Source: CAWCGU01 sp963838095 (lineage in GTDB: Bacteria > Actinomycetota > Thermoleophilia > Solirubrobacterales > 70-9). Taken from it: a stretch of DNA of 64,000 bases. Numbering within the stretch: position 1 is the first letter of the stretch; each line of letters starts with the position of its first letter. Of the stretch, positions 17,699 to 26,234 are shown piece by piece. The position numbers and the translations under genes were made by a program. The notes beneath the pieces are model-generated. The model was given only the letters and a program-made list of their open reading frames with translations. It ran no database searches and had not been told where the DNA came from. The stretch is taken from assembly GCA_963838095.1 (NCBI GenBank), contig CAWIPO010000008.1, forward strand, positions 806,001-870,000, read 5' to 3'.

Positions 17699-18313
17699 TT
17701 ACGCAGCAGCCTCGAGGTCGTCATCGGCCAAGCGCGGCTTGCGGTGCCCGTTGCGGCCTCCGTAGGTGTCGGTGAGGGAATGGCAATTCGGGCAGAGGAG
17801 CTCGAGATTCTCGAGCCGGTTGTCGAGGCCATCGCCATTCTTGTGGTGCAGCTGCATGCTGAGGGGCTCGCCGTTCCATTCCGTGAGACCACAGCGTTCG
17901 CAGCAGTTCTGTTTCAGCCCGGCTTCGATCAGCCTTCTCTTAAGGTGGCCACGGCTCGTCTTGCGGCCAACGACAAGAAGCTCCTCAAGCGGGATCCGCC
18001 AGTCGCGGAGAACGATGTCCCCTCTACTCACCGCGTAGTTCCAAGAGTCCCGGGAGAATCCGAATCGCCTCTGGCATTCGCGATAGCTGGCGCCGGACTC
18101 ATACATCTTGCGAATCTGATCCCAGTCGTATCTGCGACCGAACTGCTCGTCCACCGGTAATCCCAACCGCCGGATGTGAAACGCAACGGTGCTCCGTCCG
18201 ACGATGAGCTTGGCTGCAATCTGCGACTTGCTCAGACCCTGCCGCCGCAGCTCGCGAACGGCTTCGCGCGTAACCCCAGGAGGGTGCTTGGGACCCGGAT
18301 TTCCCCGCTCCAT
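17699..18313 (-). CDS. HNH endonuclease with N-terminal helix-turn-helix
   Basis: A 204-residue protein. The N-terminal half carries a helix-turn-helix (LRRQGLSKSQIAAKLIVGRS) and a second similar segment (YESGASYRECQRRFGFSRDS). The C-terminal half is an HNH nuclease with a zinc ribbon: CERCGLTEW, then LHHKNGDGLDNRLENLELL and CPNCHSLTDTYGGR. Such enzymes cut DNA using one metal ion; the two DNA-reading modules suggest site preference. The ATG lies two bases behind a LexA-type box, so it may be induced by DNA damage. It sits 52 bases from the 3' end of tRNA-Gln. No methylase or integrase accompanies it. Confidence 0.85.
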   Translation of the reverse strand: MERGNPGPKHPPGVTREAVRELRRQGLSKSQIAAKLIVGRSTVAFHIRRLGLPVDEQFGRRYDWDQIRKMYESGASYRECQRRFGFSRDSWNYAVSRGDIVLRDWRIPLEELLVVGRKTSRGHLKRRLIEAGLKQNCCERCGLTEWNGEPLSMQLHHKNGDGLDNRLENLELLCPNCHSLTDTYGGRNGHRKPRLADDDLEAAA

Positions 18314-18315
18314 AA

Positions 18316-18329
18316 CGAACGCATGTTCG
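18316..18329 (-). promoter_or_regulatory. SOS (LexA) box before the HNH endonuclease gene
   Basis: CGAACGCATGTTCG is a perfect match to the Gram-positive LexA site CGAAC-N4-GTTCG. It ends two bases upstream of the ATG at 18313, where LexA would cover the transcription start. Confidence 0.6.
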
Positions 18330-18365
18330 CATTCTGGTCGGACGGAACGGCGAGAAGAATTGGAA

Positions 18366-18436
18366 CTGCCCGGGATGGATTCGAACCACCGTTCCGCGGT
18401 CCAGAGCCGCGTGTCTTGCCACTAGACGACCGGGCA
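18366..18436 (-). tRNA. tRNA-Gln (anticodon CTG)
   Basis: A 71-base cloverleaf on the minus strand: acceptor TGCCCGG pairs with CCGGGCA, D-arm GTCTAGTGGCAAGAC, anticodon arm CGCGG-CTCTGGA-CCGCG with CTG in the loop, and T-loop TTCGAAT between GGTGG and CCATC. The unusual first base U and discriminator G fit tRNA-Gln. CCA is not encoded. Confidence 0.93.
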
Positions 18437-18479
18437 ACGCTGGGCTGATCGGACCCAGGTGCAGCTCCGATTGTAGGCG

Positions 18480-19724
18480 TCAGTCTGTGTTTCCGAGGCT
18501 CTCGAGATCGCCGTCAGTGTCCCCGAGAACAGCGGTGTCGGCTGAAATATCGACGCCCGACTCGATCAGCCGGCGTGCGTGCGCCAGGTCCTCCGAACGC
18601 TCAACTGACAGCGCGCCGGCTACTTTGCCGTCCTTTACGTACCAGGCTGAGAACTCGCCTTCTTCGGCGCTTCCTCGCCAGACGACCTCGTCCCATTCGG
18701 TCGCCGGGCCGACGTATTCCAGGCTCGCCCAGTCGGCTAGGTCGCTGAAGAAGTACGGGACCACTCGGTAGGGCTCGGACTCGCCGAGCATTGCCTTTCC
18801 GGCGTACTGGCCGTGGTTCAGCGCCACGTCCCAGTGCTCCACGCGCAGCCGCCTCCGGTGGATCGCGCTGTCGTAGTTGCAGACGTCGCCGGCCGCATAG
18901 ATCCCCTCGACCGACGTCTCCAAGCGCGAGTCGCAGACGATTCCGTTCTCGACCTCGAGCCCGGCGCGCTCGGCCAACATCGTCTCGGGATGGACGCCGG
19001 CGCCGATCACCACTACGTCGCACTCGAACTCCTTCCCGCTCTTCGTCCGCACCGCCGAAACCCGCTCGTCCCCCACGAAGGCGTCCACCTCCTCCCCGCC
19101 GTGGATCTCGATTCCGTGCGAGCTCAGGATCTCGTGGAAGTACCGCCCCGCCTCGTCGCCGAACACGCGCGAGAGCGCGATCTCCTCAAGCATCAGCATC
19201 GTGCATTTCGTCCCCTGCGCGGTCAGGGACGCCGCCACCTCGCTGCCGATGTAACTGCCGCCGACGAGCACCACGTGGTCCGCCCCCTTCGCCTCCTCGC
19301 GGATCGCGTCGGAGTTGTCGAGCACGCGCAGGTAGTGGATCCCGTCCAGCTGCGCGCCCTCGAGGTGGTGGAGGATGTTCACGCGCGCGCCGGTCGCCAC
19401 CAGCGCTTTGCCGAACTCGACCACTCCCTCGCCCTGGATCTTCGCCGTCCGCTCCCCCGCGTCCAGCGACATCACGCTCTTGCCCATCATCAGCTCGACC
19501 CCGTTCTCCTCGTACCACTGCGCCGAGTTGACAAAAGCGTCCTCGCGCTGGCTCTCCCCGCGCATGTACTCCTTCGACAGCGGCGGGCGCTCATACGGCG
19601 GGTCGTGCTCGCGCCCGACCAGCAGCACGCTCCCCTCCTCCCCCTGCTTGCGCAGCTCAGAGGCGCAATGGGCAGACGCCATGCCGCTGCCGATCAACAG
19701 GAAGTCGACGCTCCGATCCGCCAT
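18480..19724 (-). CDS. FAD-dependent NAD(P)H:ferredoxin reductase-like oxidoreductase
   Basis: A 414-residue flavoprotein of the Pyr_redox_2 family with a C-terminal reductase domain. FAD site: FLLIGSGMASAHCASELRKQ; second FAD motif IYAAGDVCNY; NAD(P)H site VVLVGGSYIGSEVAASL; C-terminal VVPYFFSDLADWASLEYVG. This family passes electrons from NAD(P)H to ferredoxins or rubredoxins, often for P450s or dioxygenases; no such partner is nearby. ATG 19724 was chosen; the frame opens at a TTG three codons earlier. It is 45 bases behind the RCK gene and may be co-transcribed. Confidence 0.85.
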   Translation of the reverse strand: MADRSVDFLLIGSGMASAHCASELRKQGEEGSVLLVGREHDPPYERPPLSKEYMRGESQREDAFVNSAQWYEENGVELMMGKSVMSLDAGERTAKIQGEGVVEFGKALVATGARVNILHHLEGAQLDGIHYLRVLDNSDAIREEAKGADHVVLVGGSYIGSEVAASLTAQGTKCTMLMLEEIALSRVFGDEAGRYFHEILSSHGIEIHGGEEVDAFVGDERVSAVRTKSGKEFECDVVVIGAGVHPETMLAERAGLEVENGIVCDSRLETSVEGIYAAGDVCNYDSAIHRRRLRVEHWDVALNHGQYAGKAMLGESEPYRVVPYFFSDLADWASLEYVGPATEWDEVVWRGSAEEGEFSAWYVKDGKVAGALSVERSEDLAHARRLIESGVDISADTAVLGDTDGDLESLGNTD

Positions 19725-19768
19725 CTCCAACAACCCTAACCGTTGCCCTCACCGGCCGGGTTTGGGCG

Positions 19769-20452
19769 CTAGTTCTCGGAGCCGTCGACCCCGAAGTAGC
19801 TCTTCAGCTCCTCCTCAAGACCAGGATCGAGAACGGCCAGGATCTCGTCTCCCGACTCCAGCACCGTGTCCGGGCCGGGCACGAACCCCCGGCCGTCCCG
19901 CAACACCGAGATCAGCAGGCTTCCCTCCGGCATCGTCAGGTCCGCCACCCGCAACCCCGCCGCCTTCGAATCCGGCCAGATCTGCATCTCGATGATCTCC
20001 AGCCGCTCCTCGGGCAGATCGAGGAGGTGGACCAGGCCGTACTCGGGCACCTCGTGCTCGAGCAGCCTCAGGATCAGGTCGGTCGCCGACACGTACGGCC
20101 TGACCCCGAGCAACTCGAAGTGCTGGCGGTTGCGCGGGTTGTTGACCCTGGCGATGATCCGCTCCACCAGGTACTTCTCCTTCGCCACCTGGCAGATCAG
20201 CATGTTGTCCTCGTCGTCGCCCGTGACCGCGATCACCATGTCGGCGCGCGGGATGCCCGCCCTCTCGAGCACCCACAGCTCCGAGGCGTCGCCGTACATC
20301 ACGTTGTGCTCCAGCTCCTGCTCCACAGTCAGGAAGCGGTCGCGGTTGCATTCGATCAGTGTCACCTCGTGACCCTTGTCGAGCAGCTCCCGCCCCAGGT
20401 TCCAGCCCACCTTGCCGGCCCCGACGACGATCACGTACATCCGCTCCGGCAT
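19769..20452 (-). CDS. trkA: TrkA-type RCK protein (RCK_N and RCK_C)
   Basis: A 227-residue cytosolic regulator. The N-terminal RCK_N domain has the NAD(H)-binding GAGKVGWNLGRELL and the acidic ribose-binding residue in TLIECNRD; AVTGDDEDNMLICQVAKE follows. The C-terminal RCK_C domain (about 145-220) is ISVLRDGRGFVPGPDTVLES type. RCK proteins bind nucleotide and gate K+ transporters. The companion RCK gene ends three bases upstream. No TrkH/KtrB pore gene is in view; the adjacent transporters are APC permeases. The same pairing is seen for ceoB/ceoC next to an APC-like gene in mycobacteria. Confidence 0.85.
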   Translation of the reverse strand: MPERMYVIVVGAGKVGWNLGRELLDKGHEVTLIECNRDRFLTVEQELEHNVMYGDASELWVLERAGIPRADMVIAVTGDDEDNMLICQVAKEKYLVERIIARVNNPRNRQHFELLGVRPYVSATDLILRLLEHEVPEYGLVHLLDLPEERLEIIEMQIWPDSKAAGLRVADLTMPEGSLLISVLRDGRGFVPGPDTVLESGDEILAVLDPGLEEELKSYFGVDGSEN

Positions 20453-20455
20453 GAC

Positions 20456-20926
20456 CTAGCTGCCCCCGTTGGCGCGCCCGGCGCCCCGCTCGCCCATCTT
20501 CTCCGCCGCATCGCGCACCTCGCCGGCGAGCATGTCGATCGCCACCCGGGTCGGGCAGATGATCGCCATCCCCTGCTGCTCGTACCACTCGGCCCGGTAC
20601 GGGTCCAGGATTCGCGCGATCACAGTCGGCACGTTGAACTGCCGCTTCGCGACCTGGGCGATAATGATGTTCGTGTTGTCGCCGTCGGTGGCGGCGACGA
20701 ACGCGTCCGCTCGCTCCACCCCCGCCGCGATCAGCGCATCGATCTCCAGCGCCGTGCCGACGGTGAACTGCCCGCCCTCGTCCTCCCATGAGCGCTCCAG
20801 GCCGACCTCGAGCCGCGCGTGCGCCTCCGGGTCCTCGTCCAGGCAGGCGACCTCGTGACCCTCACGCAGCATCGTCCGGGCGAGCGATGACCCGACCCTG
20901 CCCACTCCCACGATCAGCACGAACAC
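20456..20926 (-). CDS. TrkA-type RCK_N-domain protein
   Basis: A 156-residue protein containing only the nucleotide-binding half of a TrkA protein: FVLIVGVGRVGSSLARTMLR, an acidic ribose-binding position in ACLDEDPEAH, and AFVAATDGDNTNIIIAQVAK. The C-terminal ligand domain is absent and the tail is short and Gly/Arg-rich. It probably pairs with the full-length RCK protein directly downstream to form a mixed ring. It starts ten bases behind the APC permease stop, so it is in the same operon. Confidence 0.83.
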   Translation of the reverse strand: MFVLIVGVGRVGSSLARTMLREGHEVACLDEDPEAHARLEVGLERSWEDEGGQFTVGTALEIDALIAAGVERADAFVAATDGDNTNIIIAQVAKRQFNVPTVIARILDPYRAEWYEQQGMAIICPTRVAIDMLAGEVRDAAEKMGERGAGRANGGS

Positions 20927-20936
20927 GCGGCGGATC

Positions 20937-22934
20937 TTAGGTACTTGCGGCGGCGAGCACCTCGTCGCGGTCAGTCGGCTGCTCGTCCTGCGAGGGCGGC
21001 GCGGTCAGCAGCACCGGGCACGGCGCCTTTCGCAACACATACTCGGTGATCGGCCCGATCTCCTCCGGGCGCGACCCGCCCACGCCTCCCAGGATCGCCC
21101 CGCCGCGGATCCGCGTCGGCGGCTCAGCGCCCATCACGATCGCCTCGGCCCCGCGCGAGCGCGCCTCGCCGACGATCCCCGCTCCGATCGTCCGCGCCCG
21201 CACCATCGAGGTCGTCACGTCCACCGTCTCGTACTCCTCGGCAACATCCTCCGCCCTCCGCAGCGCCTTCTCGGCCGCCTCGAGCCGTTCGGGCGGCGGC
21301 TTCGAGTCCAAAGCCACCGACAGCGGCTGCTCGATCACGAAGATAACCTCGAGGCACGGCGGCTCCTCCCCCGGCATGTCCGCGGCGTCGGCCAGCCTTC
21401 CCGCGGTGCCGACGATCTCGTCGTCGAGCCCGGTCCCGAACACCGGCACCAGGATCCGCTCGTACTCGAACTCCGGCGGCCGCTTCTTCAGCGACTCCTC
21501 CGGCACCTCCACCCGCTTCGTCAGCGACGTGCCCTGGACCGCCCCCCGGTAGACGACATACGCGACGAGCCCGAACAGCATCCAGCCCCCGCCCAGGAGG
21601 CGGGCACCCTCGTGAAAGACGATCACGCTGACCCACGCCAGCACCGTCACCACGCATCCGAACAGCGCCGGCAGCGGCAAGTCACGGCCACGCCAGCGAA
21701 CGTTCAGCGGAACCCGGTACGGCCGCGTCCGCTCGGGGTCGGTGAAGCGCAGCCGGATGATCGAGGCGTGCGCGATCGCGATCGCGATCAGCGCCCCGAA
21801 CGCATACACGCCGGCCAGGAACAGCACGTCGCCGGGGATCACGAGCACGAACGCCAGTACCGCCCCGGCACCAATCGCCACGTGCGGCGTGCTCCAGCGC
21901 TGATTCAGCTTCCCGAGCCAGCTCGGAATCTGGCGATGGGTCGCCAGCACGTACGCGTGGCGCGACAGACCGAGCATCGCCGTGCCCGCCGCCCAGATCA
22001 GCGCAAGGGGGGCGATCAGCACCACCGCCACCTCCATCGCATCGCCCAGCCAGACGGGCTCGAAGCTCATCACCACCCCGAGCAGCGGCTGCTCGAGGAA
22101 CGCCCCGGCGAGCGGCGTCTCGGGCCCGGCGGGGGTCGCCACCACCGGCACCGCCATCAGCGCGACAGCGGCAACCCCCGTGTACAGGATCGGCACCACC
22201 ACCGCCCCCGCCTTCACGACCCGTCGCAGGTCGTCAGGCACCCAATCAAGGTCGGGCGCCAGGTTCGACGCGGCCTCGATTCCCGCGTACGCGACGGTCG
22301 CGATCACCGTCGCGTAGATCAGATCCTCGACGCTCGGGGACGAGAACAGGTCGAGCTCCGCCGTCAGTGCCCCGGGGTCGAGCGACGTCGCCATGCCGAT
22401 GACGATCACCGCCACCAGCAGCGTCACCCCGGCGAGCGCGACGCCAGTCAGAAGCGCCTGCCGCCGCTGTCCGGTCAGCCCGCCGATGTTGACCGCTGCC
22501 ACCAGCGCAATCACGGCCCCGGCAAGCACGGTCTCCCACCCGGGCTCTCCGAACGAATCGCTCAGCGGCGTCAGGTAGTGCGGGACCGAGATCGCGGCCA
22601 GCGCGACGACGATGATGTAGTCGATCAGGATCGCCCAGCCGGCGATGAAGCTGACCAGCTCGTTGAAGCCGTGGCTGGCAAACGTCGCCGACCCGCCGCG
22701 CTGAAGGAACATCGCCGAGCCCTCGACGTACGTCATCGTCGTCAGCGCGAACAGCAAGCCGGCGACGAGGAAGATCAGCGGCGTCAGCCCGAGCCCGTCG
22801 TCAGCCACCAGGCCGAGCGCGAAGTAGATCGACAGGCCGACGCTCGAGAACGCGACCGCGAACAACCACGGAATCCCCAGGTAGCGCCGCGCCAGAGCAT
22901 CCCTGCGCGCCAGCTGCCGCCTCACCTCCATCAC
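20937..22934 (-). CDS. APC-superfamily permease with C-terminal universal stress (UspA-like) domain
   Basis: A 665-residue protein. Residues 20-470 hold about twelve transmembrane segments of the APC fold (SSVGLSIYFALGLVADDGLG; GGSATFASHGFNELVSFIAG). From about residue 500 a cytosolic UspA-like domain begins with YERILVPVFGTGLDDEIVGT and ends with APCPVLLTA. Annotation pipelines call such proteins amino acid permeases, but the fusion and the adjacent RCK genes also fit a cation (K+) transporter, compare KimA, an APC-family K+ importer with a cytosolic Usp-like domain. Its GTG/ATG start overlaps the stop of a small membrane gene, so translation is coupled. Confidence 0.85.
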   Translation of the reverse strand: MMEVRRQLARRDALARRYLGIPWLFAVAFSSVGLSIYFALGLVADDGLGLTPLIFLVAGLLFALTTMTYVEGSAMFLQRGGSATFASHGFNELVSFIAGWAILIDYIIVVALAAISVPHYLTPLSDSFGEPGWETVLAGAVIALVAAVNIGGLTGQRRQALLTGVALAGVTLLVAVIVIGMATSLDPGALTAELDLFSSPSVEDLIYATVIATVAYAGIEAASNLAPDLDWVPDDLRRVVKAGAVVVPILYTGVAAVALMAVPVVATPAGPETPLAGAFLEQPLLGVVMSFEPVWLGDAMEVAVVLIAPLALIWAAGTAMLGLSRHAYVLATHRQIPSWLGKLNQRWSTPHVAIGAGAVLAFVLVIPGDVLFLAGVYAFGALIAIAIAHASIIRLRFTDPERTRPYRVPLNVRWRGRDLPLPALFGCVVTVLAWVSVIVFHEGARLLGGGWMLFGLVAYVVYRGAVQGTSLTKRVEVPEESLKKRPPEFEYERILVPVFGTGLDDEIVGTAGRLADAADMPGEEPPCLEVIFVIEQPLSVALDSKPPPERLEAAEKALRRAEDVAEEYETVDVTTSMVRARTIGAGIVGEARSRGAEAIVMGAEPPTRIRGGAILGGVGGSRPEEIGPITEYVLRKAPCPVLLTAPPSQDEQPTDRDEVLAAAST

Positions 22935-23121
22935 CGCTCGCCCCGCAGCGCCAGGTACAGGCGACCGGCGCCGATCGCGCTGAACACGACCCCGATCAGG
23001 ATCCCGAACGACGCCACCCCCCGCCGTTGCTGAGCGTGACGACGACGATCGCGATCCCGACGCCGATGATCACGACCGAGAAGGCCCGCGTCGCGAGCGC
23101 ATATCCGTCAGAGGGCTGCAT
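22930..23121 (-). pseudogene. Small two-helix membrane protein, frame broken in a C6/G6 run
   Basis: From ATG 23121 the minus strand reads MQPSDGYALATRAFSVVIIG and GVGIAIVVVTLSNGG, then meets six G residues (23022-23017). Dropping one G restores VASFGILIGVVFSAIGAGRL and YLALRGER with a stop overlapping the permease start. The product would be about 63 residues with two hydrophobic helices. A GAGG motif lies eight bases upstream. It lies between the two permease genes and may be a small accessory subunit. As sequenced, the frame ends soon after the G run; a homopolymer miscall is likely. Confidence 0.55.
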
Positions 23122-23130
23122 CGTCATCAC

Positions 23131-23149
23131 CTCATCTCATGCAGATGAG
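23131..23149 (-). promoter_or_regulatory. Perfect 7-bp hairpin between permease and small membrane gene
   Basis: CTCATCT (23131-23137) and AGATGAG (23143-23149) flank CATGC. It sits in the 69-base gap between two co-directional genes. It could be an operator or an mRNA hairpin; there is no U-tract for a terminator. Confidence 0.35.
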
Positions 23150-23190
23150 ATCGAGCCGAACCGGACGCGAAGCGGAGGATTCGGCGGTAT

Positions 23191-25119
23191 TCATGTTGTA
23201 ACCGTCTCGCGAACGATTGCCGGGTCGATCTGGCCCGGCGTCACCACCGGCTCCGGCTTCGCGACCACGATCACGCGGCACGGGCGCCGCCTCAGGACTG
23301 TCTCCAGCGTCTTCGAGTACAACGGCTTGCCGTTGCGGTAGTTGAGCTGGACCACGATTGCGGCCGCGTTGATTCGCTCGGCTTCGTCGGCGATCTCGTT
23401 CCCAGCCTGCCCCGGCCTGATCCTTGCCACGTGACCGGTGACGCGCCCTCCCGCGATCAGCTTCGCGCGCTCGACCTTGCTCTGCGCCTCGCCCTCCTGC
23501 GCGTCCAGCCGCGCGTCCAGCGGCAGGTAGGTGGGAACGTTGAGCATCGAGTGGACGTGGATCCCGCGCAGCCGACGGGCGGCCAGCCGGGCGGCCGTGG
23601 CGATCGTCTCCTCCCGGAACGGATCGTCCTCGAATGCGACCAGGACGCTCTCGTACTCGGGCTCGTCCACCCCCAGCGGCTCAATCGACTCGACCTTGAC
23701 GGTCTTCGTCAGCGGCAGGCGCTGCGAGCGCCGGTAAAGCAGGTACACCGCGATCCCCACAAGCATCCACCCCGCCCCGATCGCCAGGGTGCGCAGATCG
23801 AGCGCCATGACAACGATCCAGGCGCCGAACGTGCCCAGACCTCCGAGGACCGCGGTGATCGGCACCTCGACCCCGAACGCGCGCACGTTCAACCGGGGCT
23901 TCCAACGGTTCTCGTCCTGACGCTTCTCGATCGGCTGCAGGGCGCGCAGGCGCAGAACCGAAACATGCGCAATCGTGAACGAGAGCATCGCCCCGAACGA
24001 ATACATCGTCGCCAGCAGGTCGGTCTCGCCCGGAATCAGGGTGATCGCCGCCGCTCCGCTGAACACCAGAATCGCGACGAATGGCGTGTGCAGCCGCGGG
24101 TGGACCTGACGTAATCGCTCCGGGAGCTGTCGGTACTGGCCCATCGAGAACGTCAGCCGCGAGACGCCGATCAAGGCGGCGTTCGTCGCGATCACCAGAA
24201 TCACTGCCGCCAGCACACCGACATAGACGCGCAGCACATCCGTAAACGCCGCCGACAGCCCCAGGTTCTCGACTATCCCCAGCACCGGGTCGTCGGCGAA
24301 CGTCGTCCCCAGCTCTGTGGTGTATGCGCCCGCCGCGTCCTGCGTGACAGGCATCGCCGACAGGGCGATGATCGGCAGCAGCGAATACAGACCGATCACC
24401 GCCAGCACCGTCAGCCCCGTGCCCCTCGGGATCGTCCGCCGCGCATCCCGCGCCTCCTCGGCCATATTCGAGATCGTCTCGATGCCGGTGTAGGCGATCA
24501 TCCCGACCGCAATCCCCAGCAGGAAGTCGCCCCAAGTCGGCGCCACACCCAGGTCCACCTGCGAAACGAGGATGTCCGGGTCTAACACCAGGGCGAGACC
24601 GATCAGGACGAGAAGCACCTGCGTGGCGAGATCGCCGATGGCCAGGATGAGGTTGAAGCGCGCCGACTCCTTCGTCCCCTTGATGTTCAGTGCCGCCAGC
24701 GCCGCGATCAAGGCGATGCCGGCGAACACGTCCCACGGCCCACTCCCGAGCGGATCCCAGAACACCCCCAGGTAATGCGGGACGAAAAAGGCCGAAATCG
24801 CGACGGTGATGATGTAGTTGAGCATCTGTCCCCAGCCGGCGATGAAGCTGACGAATTCGTTAAATGCGTGGCGCGCGAAGCTGGCGGAGCCGCCCGCCTC
24901 GGGATACAGCACGGTTCCCTCGATGTAGGTGGCCGCGGTGCAGACGAAGATCAGGCCTGCGATCACGAACGCAACCGGGGTCAGGCCGAGGGCGAAGGCC
25001 GCCACCACCCCGAGCGCGTAATAGATCGACGAGCCGACGTTCCCGTAAGCAGCCGAGAACAACGCCCCGGTGCCATGGACCCGCCGCAGCGTCTCCTCGC
25101 GCGGATGTCGCTCAGCCAC
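23191..25119 (-). CDS. APC-superfamily permease with C-terminal universal stress-like domain
   Basis: A 642-residue paralogue of the downstream permease, with the same plan: about twelve transmembrane segments (GSSIYYALGVVAAFALGLTP; GGSASFARHAFNEFVSFIAG; GMIAYTGIETISNMAEEARD) and a cytosolic Usp-like half from about residue 480 (YESVLVAFEDDPFREETIAT; RRPCRVIVVAKPEPV). The EARDARRTIPRG motif after helix 6 is typical of APC transporters. It leads the cluster with the small membrane gene, second permease and two RCK genes behind it. The substrate is not readable: amino acids by family, K+ by neighbourhood. Confidence 0.85.
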   Translation of the reverse strand: MAERHPREETLRRVHGTGALFSAAYGNVGSSIYYALGVVAAFALGLTPVAFVIAGLIFVCTAATYIEGTVLYPEAGGSASFARHAFNEFVSFIAGWGQMLNYIITVAISAFFVPHYLGVFWDPLGSGPWDVFAGIALIAALAALNIKGTKESARFNLILAIGDLATQVLLVLIGLALVLDPDILVSQVDLGVAPTWGDFLLGIAVGMIAYTGIETISNMAEEARDARRTIPRGTGLTVLAVIGLYSLLPIIALSAMPVTQDAAGAYTTELGTTFADDPVLGIVENLGLSAAFTDVLRVYVGVLAAVILVIATNAALIGVSRLTFSMGQYRQLPERLRQVHPRLHTPFVAILVFSGAAAITLIPGETDLLATMYSFGAMLSFTIAHVSVLRLRALQPIEKRQDENRWKPRLNVRAFGVEVPITAVLGGLGTFGAWIVVMALDLRTLAIGAGWMLVGIAVYLLYRRSQRLPLTKTVKVESIEPLGVDEPEYESVLVAFEDDPFREETIATAARLAARRLRGIHVHSMLNVPTYLPLDARLDAQEGEAQSKVERAKLIAGGRVTGHVARIRPGQAGNEIADEAERINAAAIVVQLNYRNGKPLYSKTLETVLRRRPCRVIVVAKPEPVVTPGQIDPAIVRETVTT

Positions 25120-25146
25120 GAGACACGAATATAGGCAGCGCGCAGG

Positions 25147-26217
25147 TCAAGCCGGCGCCCTGGAGACGTGCGCGCGACTGATCTCCCGGGGCGTCGGGCA
25201 TCCGAGCAGGCAAAGCCCCAGCTCGACCTCGTCGCGAAGGATCTCGAGCACGGCACGAGCACCCTGCTCCCCAGCCACCGCCAGTCCCCACAGCGGCGGA
25301 CGTCCGATCAGCACCGCCCGGGCCCCGAGCGCCAGCGCAACGAGCACGTCCGTCCCTCGCCGCACGCCGCCGTCCATGAACACCTCCACCCGGTCCTCCA
25401 CCGCTTCCACCACCTCCGGCAGCGCGTCCAGGCTCGCCCCGGCGCAATCGAGCTGACGCCCGCCGTGGTTGGAGACGACGATTCCGGCGGCGCCGTGCTC
25501 GACGGCGAGCGACGCATCCTCAGCGGTCATCACGCCCTTGATCAGCACCGGGACATCGAGCTCGTCGCACAGGCGCTCCAGGTCCTCCCAGGTGAGCGTC
25601 GGGTCGACCTGCGCGAACACGTCCTGGATCGTGATCGGCTTGTCGCCGCCGATCGCCGCGTCGAGACTCGGTACCCCGACCTCCGGCGGGACCGCGAAGC
25701 CCGTGCGCAGGTCGCGCTCGCGACGGCCCGCGCGAGGTGCGTCGACAGTCAGCACGATTGCGTTGAACCCGTGCTCGATCGCCTCCTCGGCGAGCGCGCT
25801 GGTGACTGCCCGGTCGCGAAACAGGTAGAGCTGAAACCAGCGCGGGGCGTCGGGGGCTGCGGCCGCGATCTCGCTCGGCCGCGAGGTCGCAATCGTCGAG
25901 AGGCAGAAGAGCGTTCCGGCGGCCGCCGCGGCGCGCGCCATCCCCGGCTCGCCGTCCGGGTGCGCCAGGCGCTGGAACGCGGTCGGAGCGACGAGCACCG
26001 GCATAGAGACCTCCTCGCCGAGGACAGTGGTGCTTGCGCTCACCTCACCGACGTCGACCAGCATCCGCGGCCGCAACCGCCAGCGGGCAAACGCAGCGAC
26101 GTTCTCGCGCAGCGTGCGCTCGTCGCCCGCCCCGCCGGCAAAGTATCCGTGCGCGCCCGGCTCCAGCGCCTGCTCGGCGAGGCGCTCGTAGTCGCTGACG
26201 TTGACCGGCTCGCCCAC
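25147..26217 (-). CDS. FMN-dependent alpha-hydroxy-acid oxidase/dehydrogenase
   Basis: A 356-residue TIM-barrel flavoenzyme of the lactate/glycolate oxidase family, which oxidises 2-hydroxy acids to 2-oxo acids. The catalytic His and substrate Arg are in VVSNHGGRQLD; YFAGGAGDE holds the conserved active-site Tyr; VLVAPTAFQRLAHPDGE and WFQLYLFRDR are FMN-site motifs; FMDGGVRRGTDVLVALALGA binds phosphate. No membrane segment is present, so it is cytosolic. Substrate choice (lactate, glycolate, mandelate) is open. It starts 17 bases behind hppA and closes the long minus-strand run. Confidence 0.87.
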   Translation of the reverse strand: MGEPVNVSDYERLAEQALEPGAHGYFAGGAGDERTLRENVAAFARWRLRPRMLVDVGEVSASTTVLGEEVSMPVLVAPTAFQRLAHPDGEPGMARAAAAAGTLFCLSTIATSRPSEIAAAAPDAPRWFQLYLFRDRAVTSALAEEAIEHGFNAIVLTVDAPRAGRRERDLRTGFAVPPEVGVPSLDAAIGGDKPITIQDVFAQVDPTLTWEDLERLCDELDVPVLIKGVMTAEDASLAVEHGAAGIVVSNHGGRQLDCAGASLDALPEVVEAVEDRVEVFMDGGVRRGTDVLVALALGARAVLIGRPPLWGLAVAGEQGARAVLEILRDEVELGLCLLGCPTPREISRAHVSRAPA

Positions 26218-26234
26218 GGCTACCGGGAGTCTGC

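Noticed and set aside
18373..18395. CGAAC-CACC-GTTCC, close to a LexA box.
   Set aside because: It lies inside the T-arm and neighbouring part of tRNA-Gln, where GTTCGAA is fixed by tRNA structure.
21612..23033. A 473-codon plus-strand frame rich in Arg, His, Gln and Asp.
   Set aside because: Antisense shadow of the APC permease gene.
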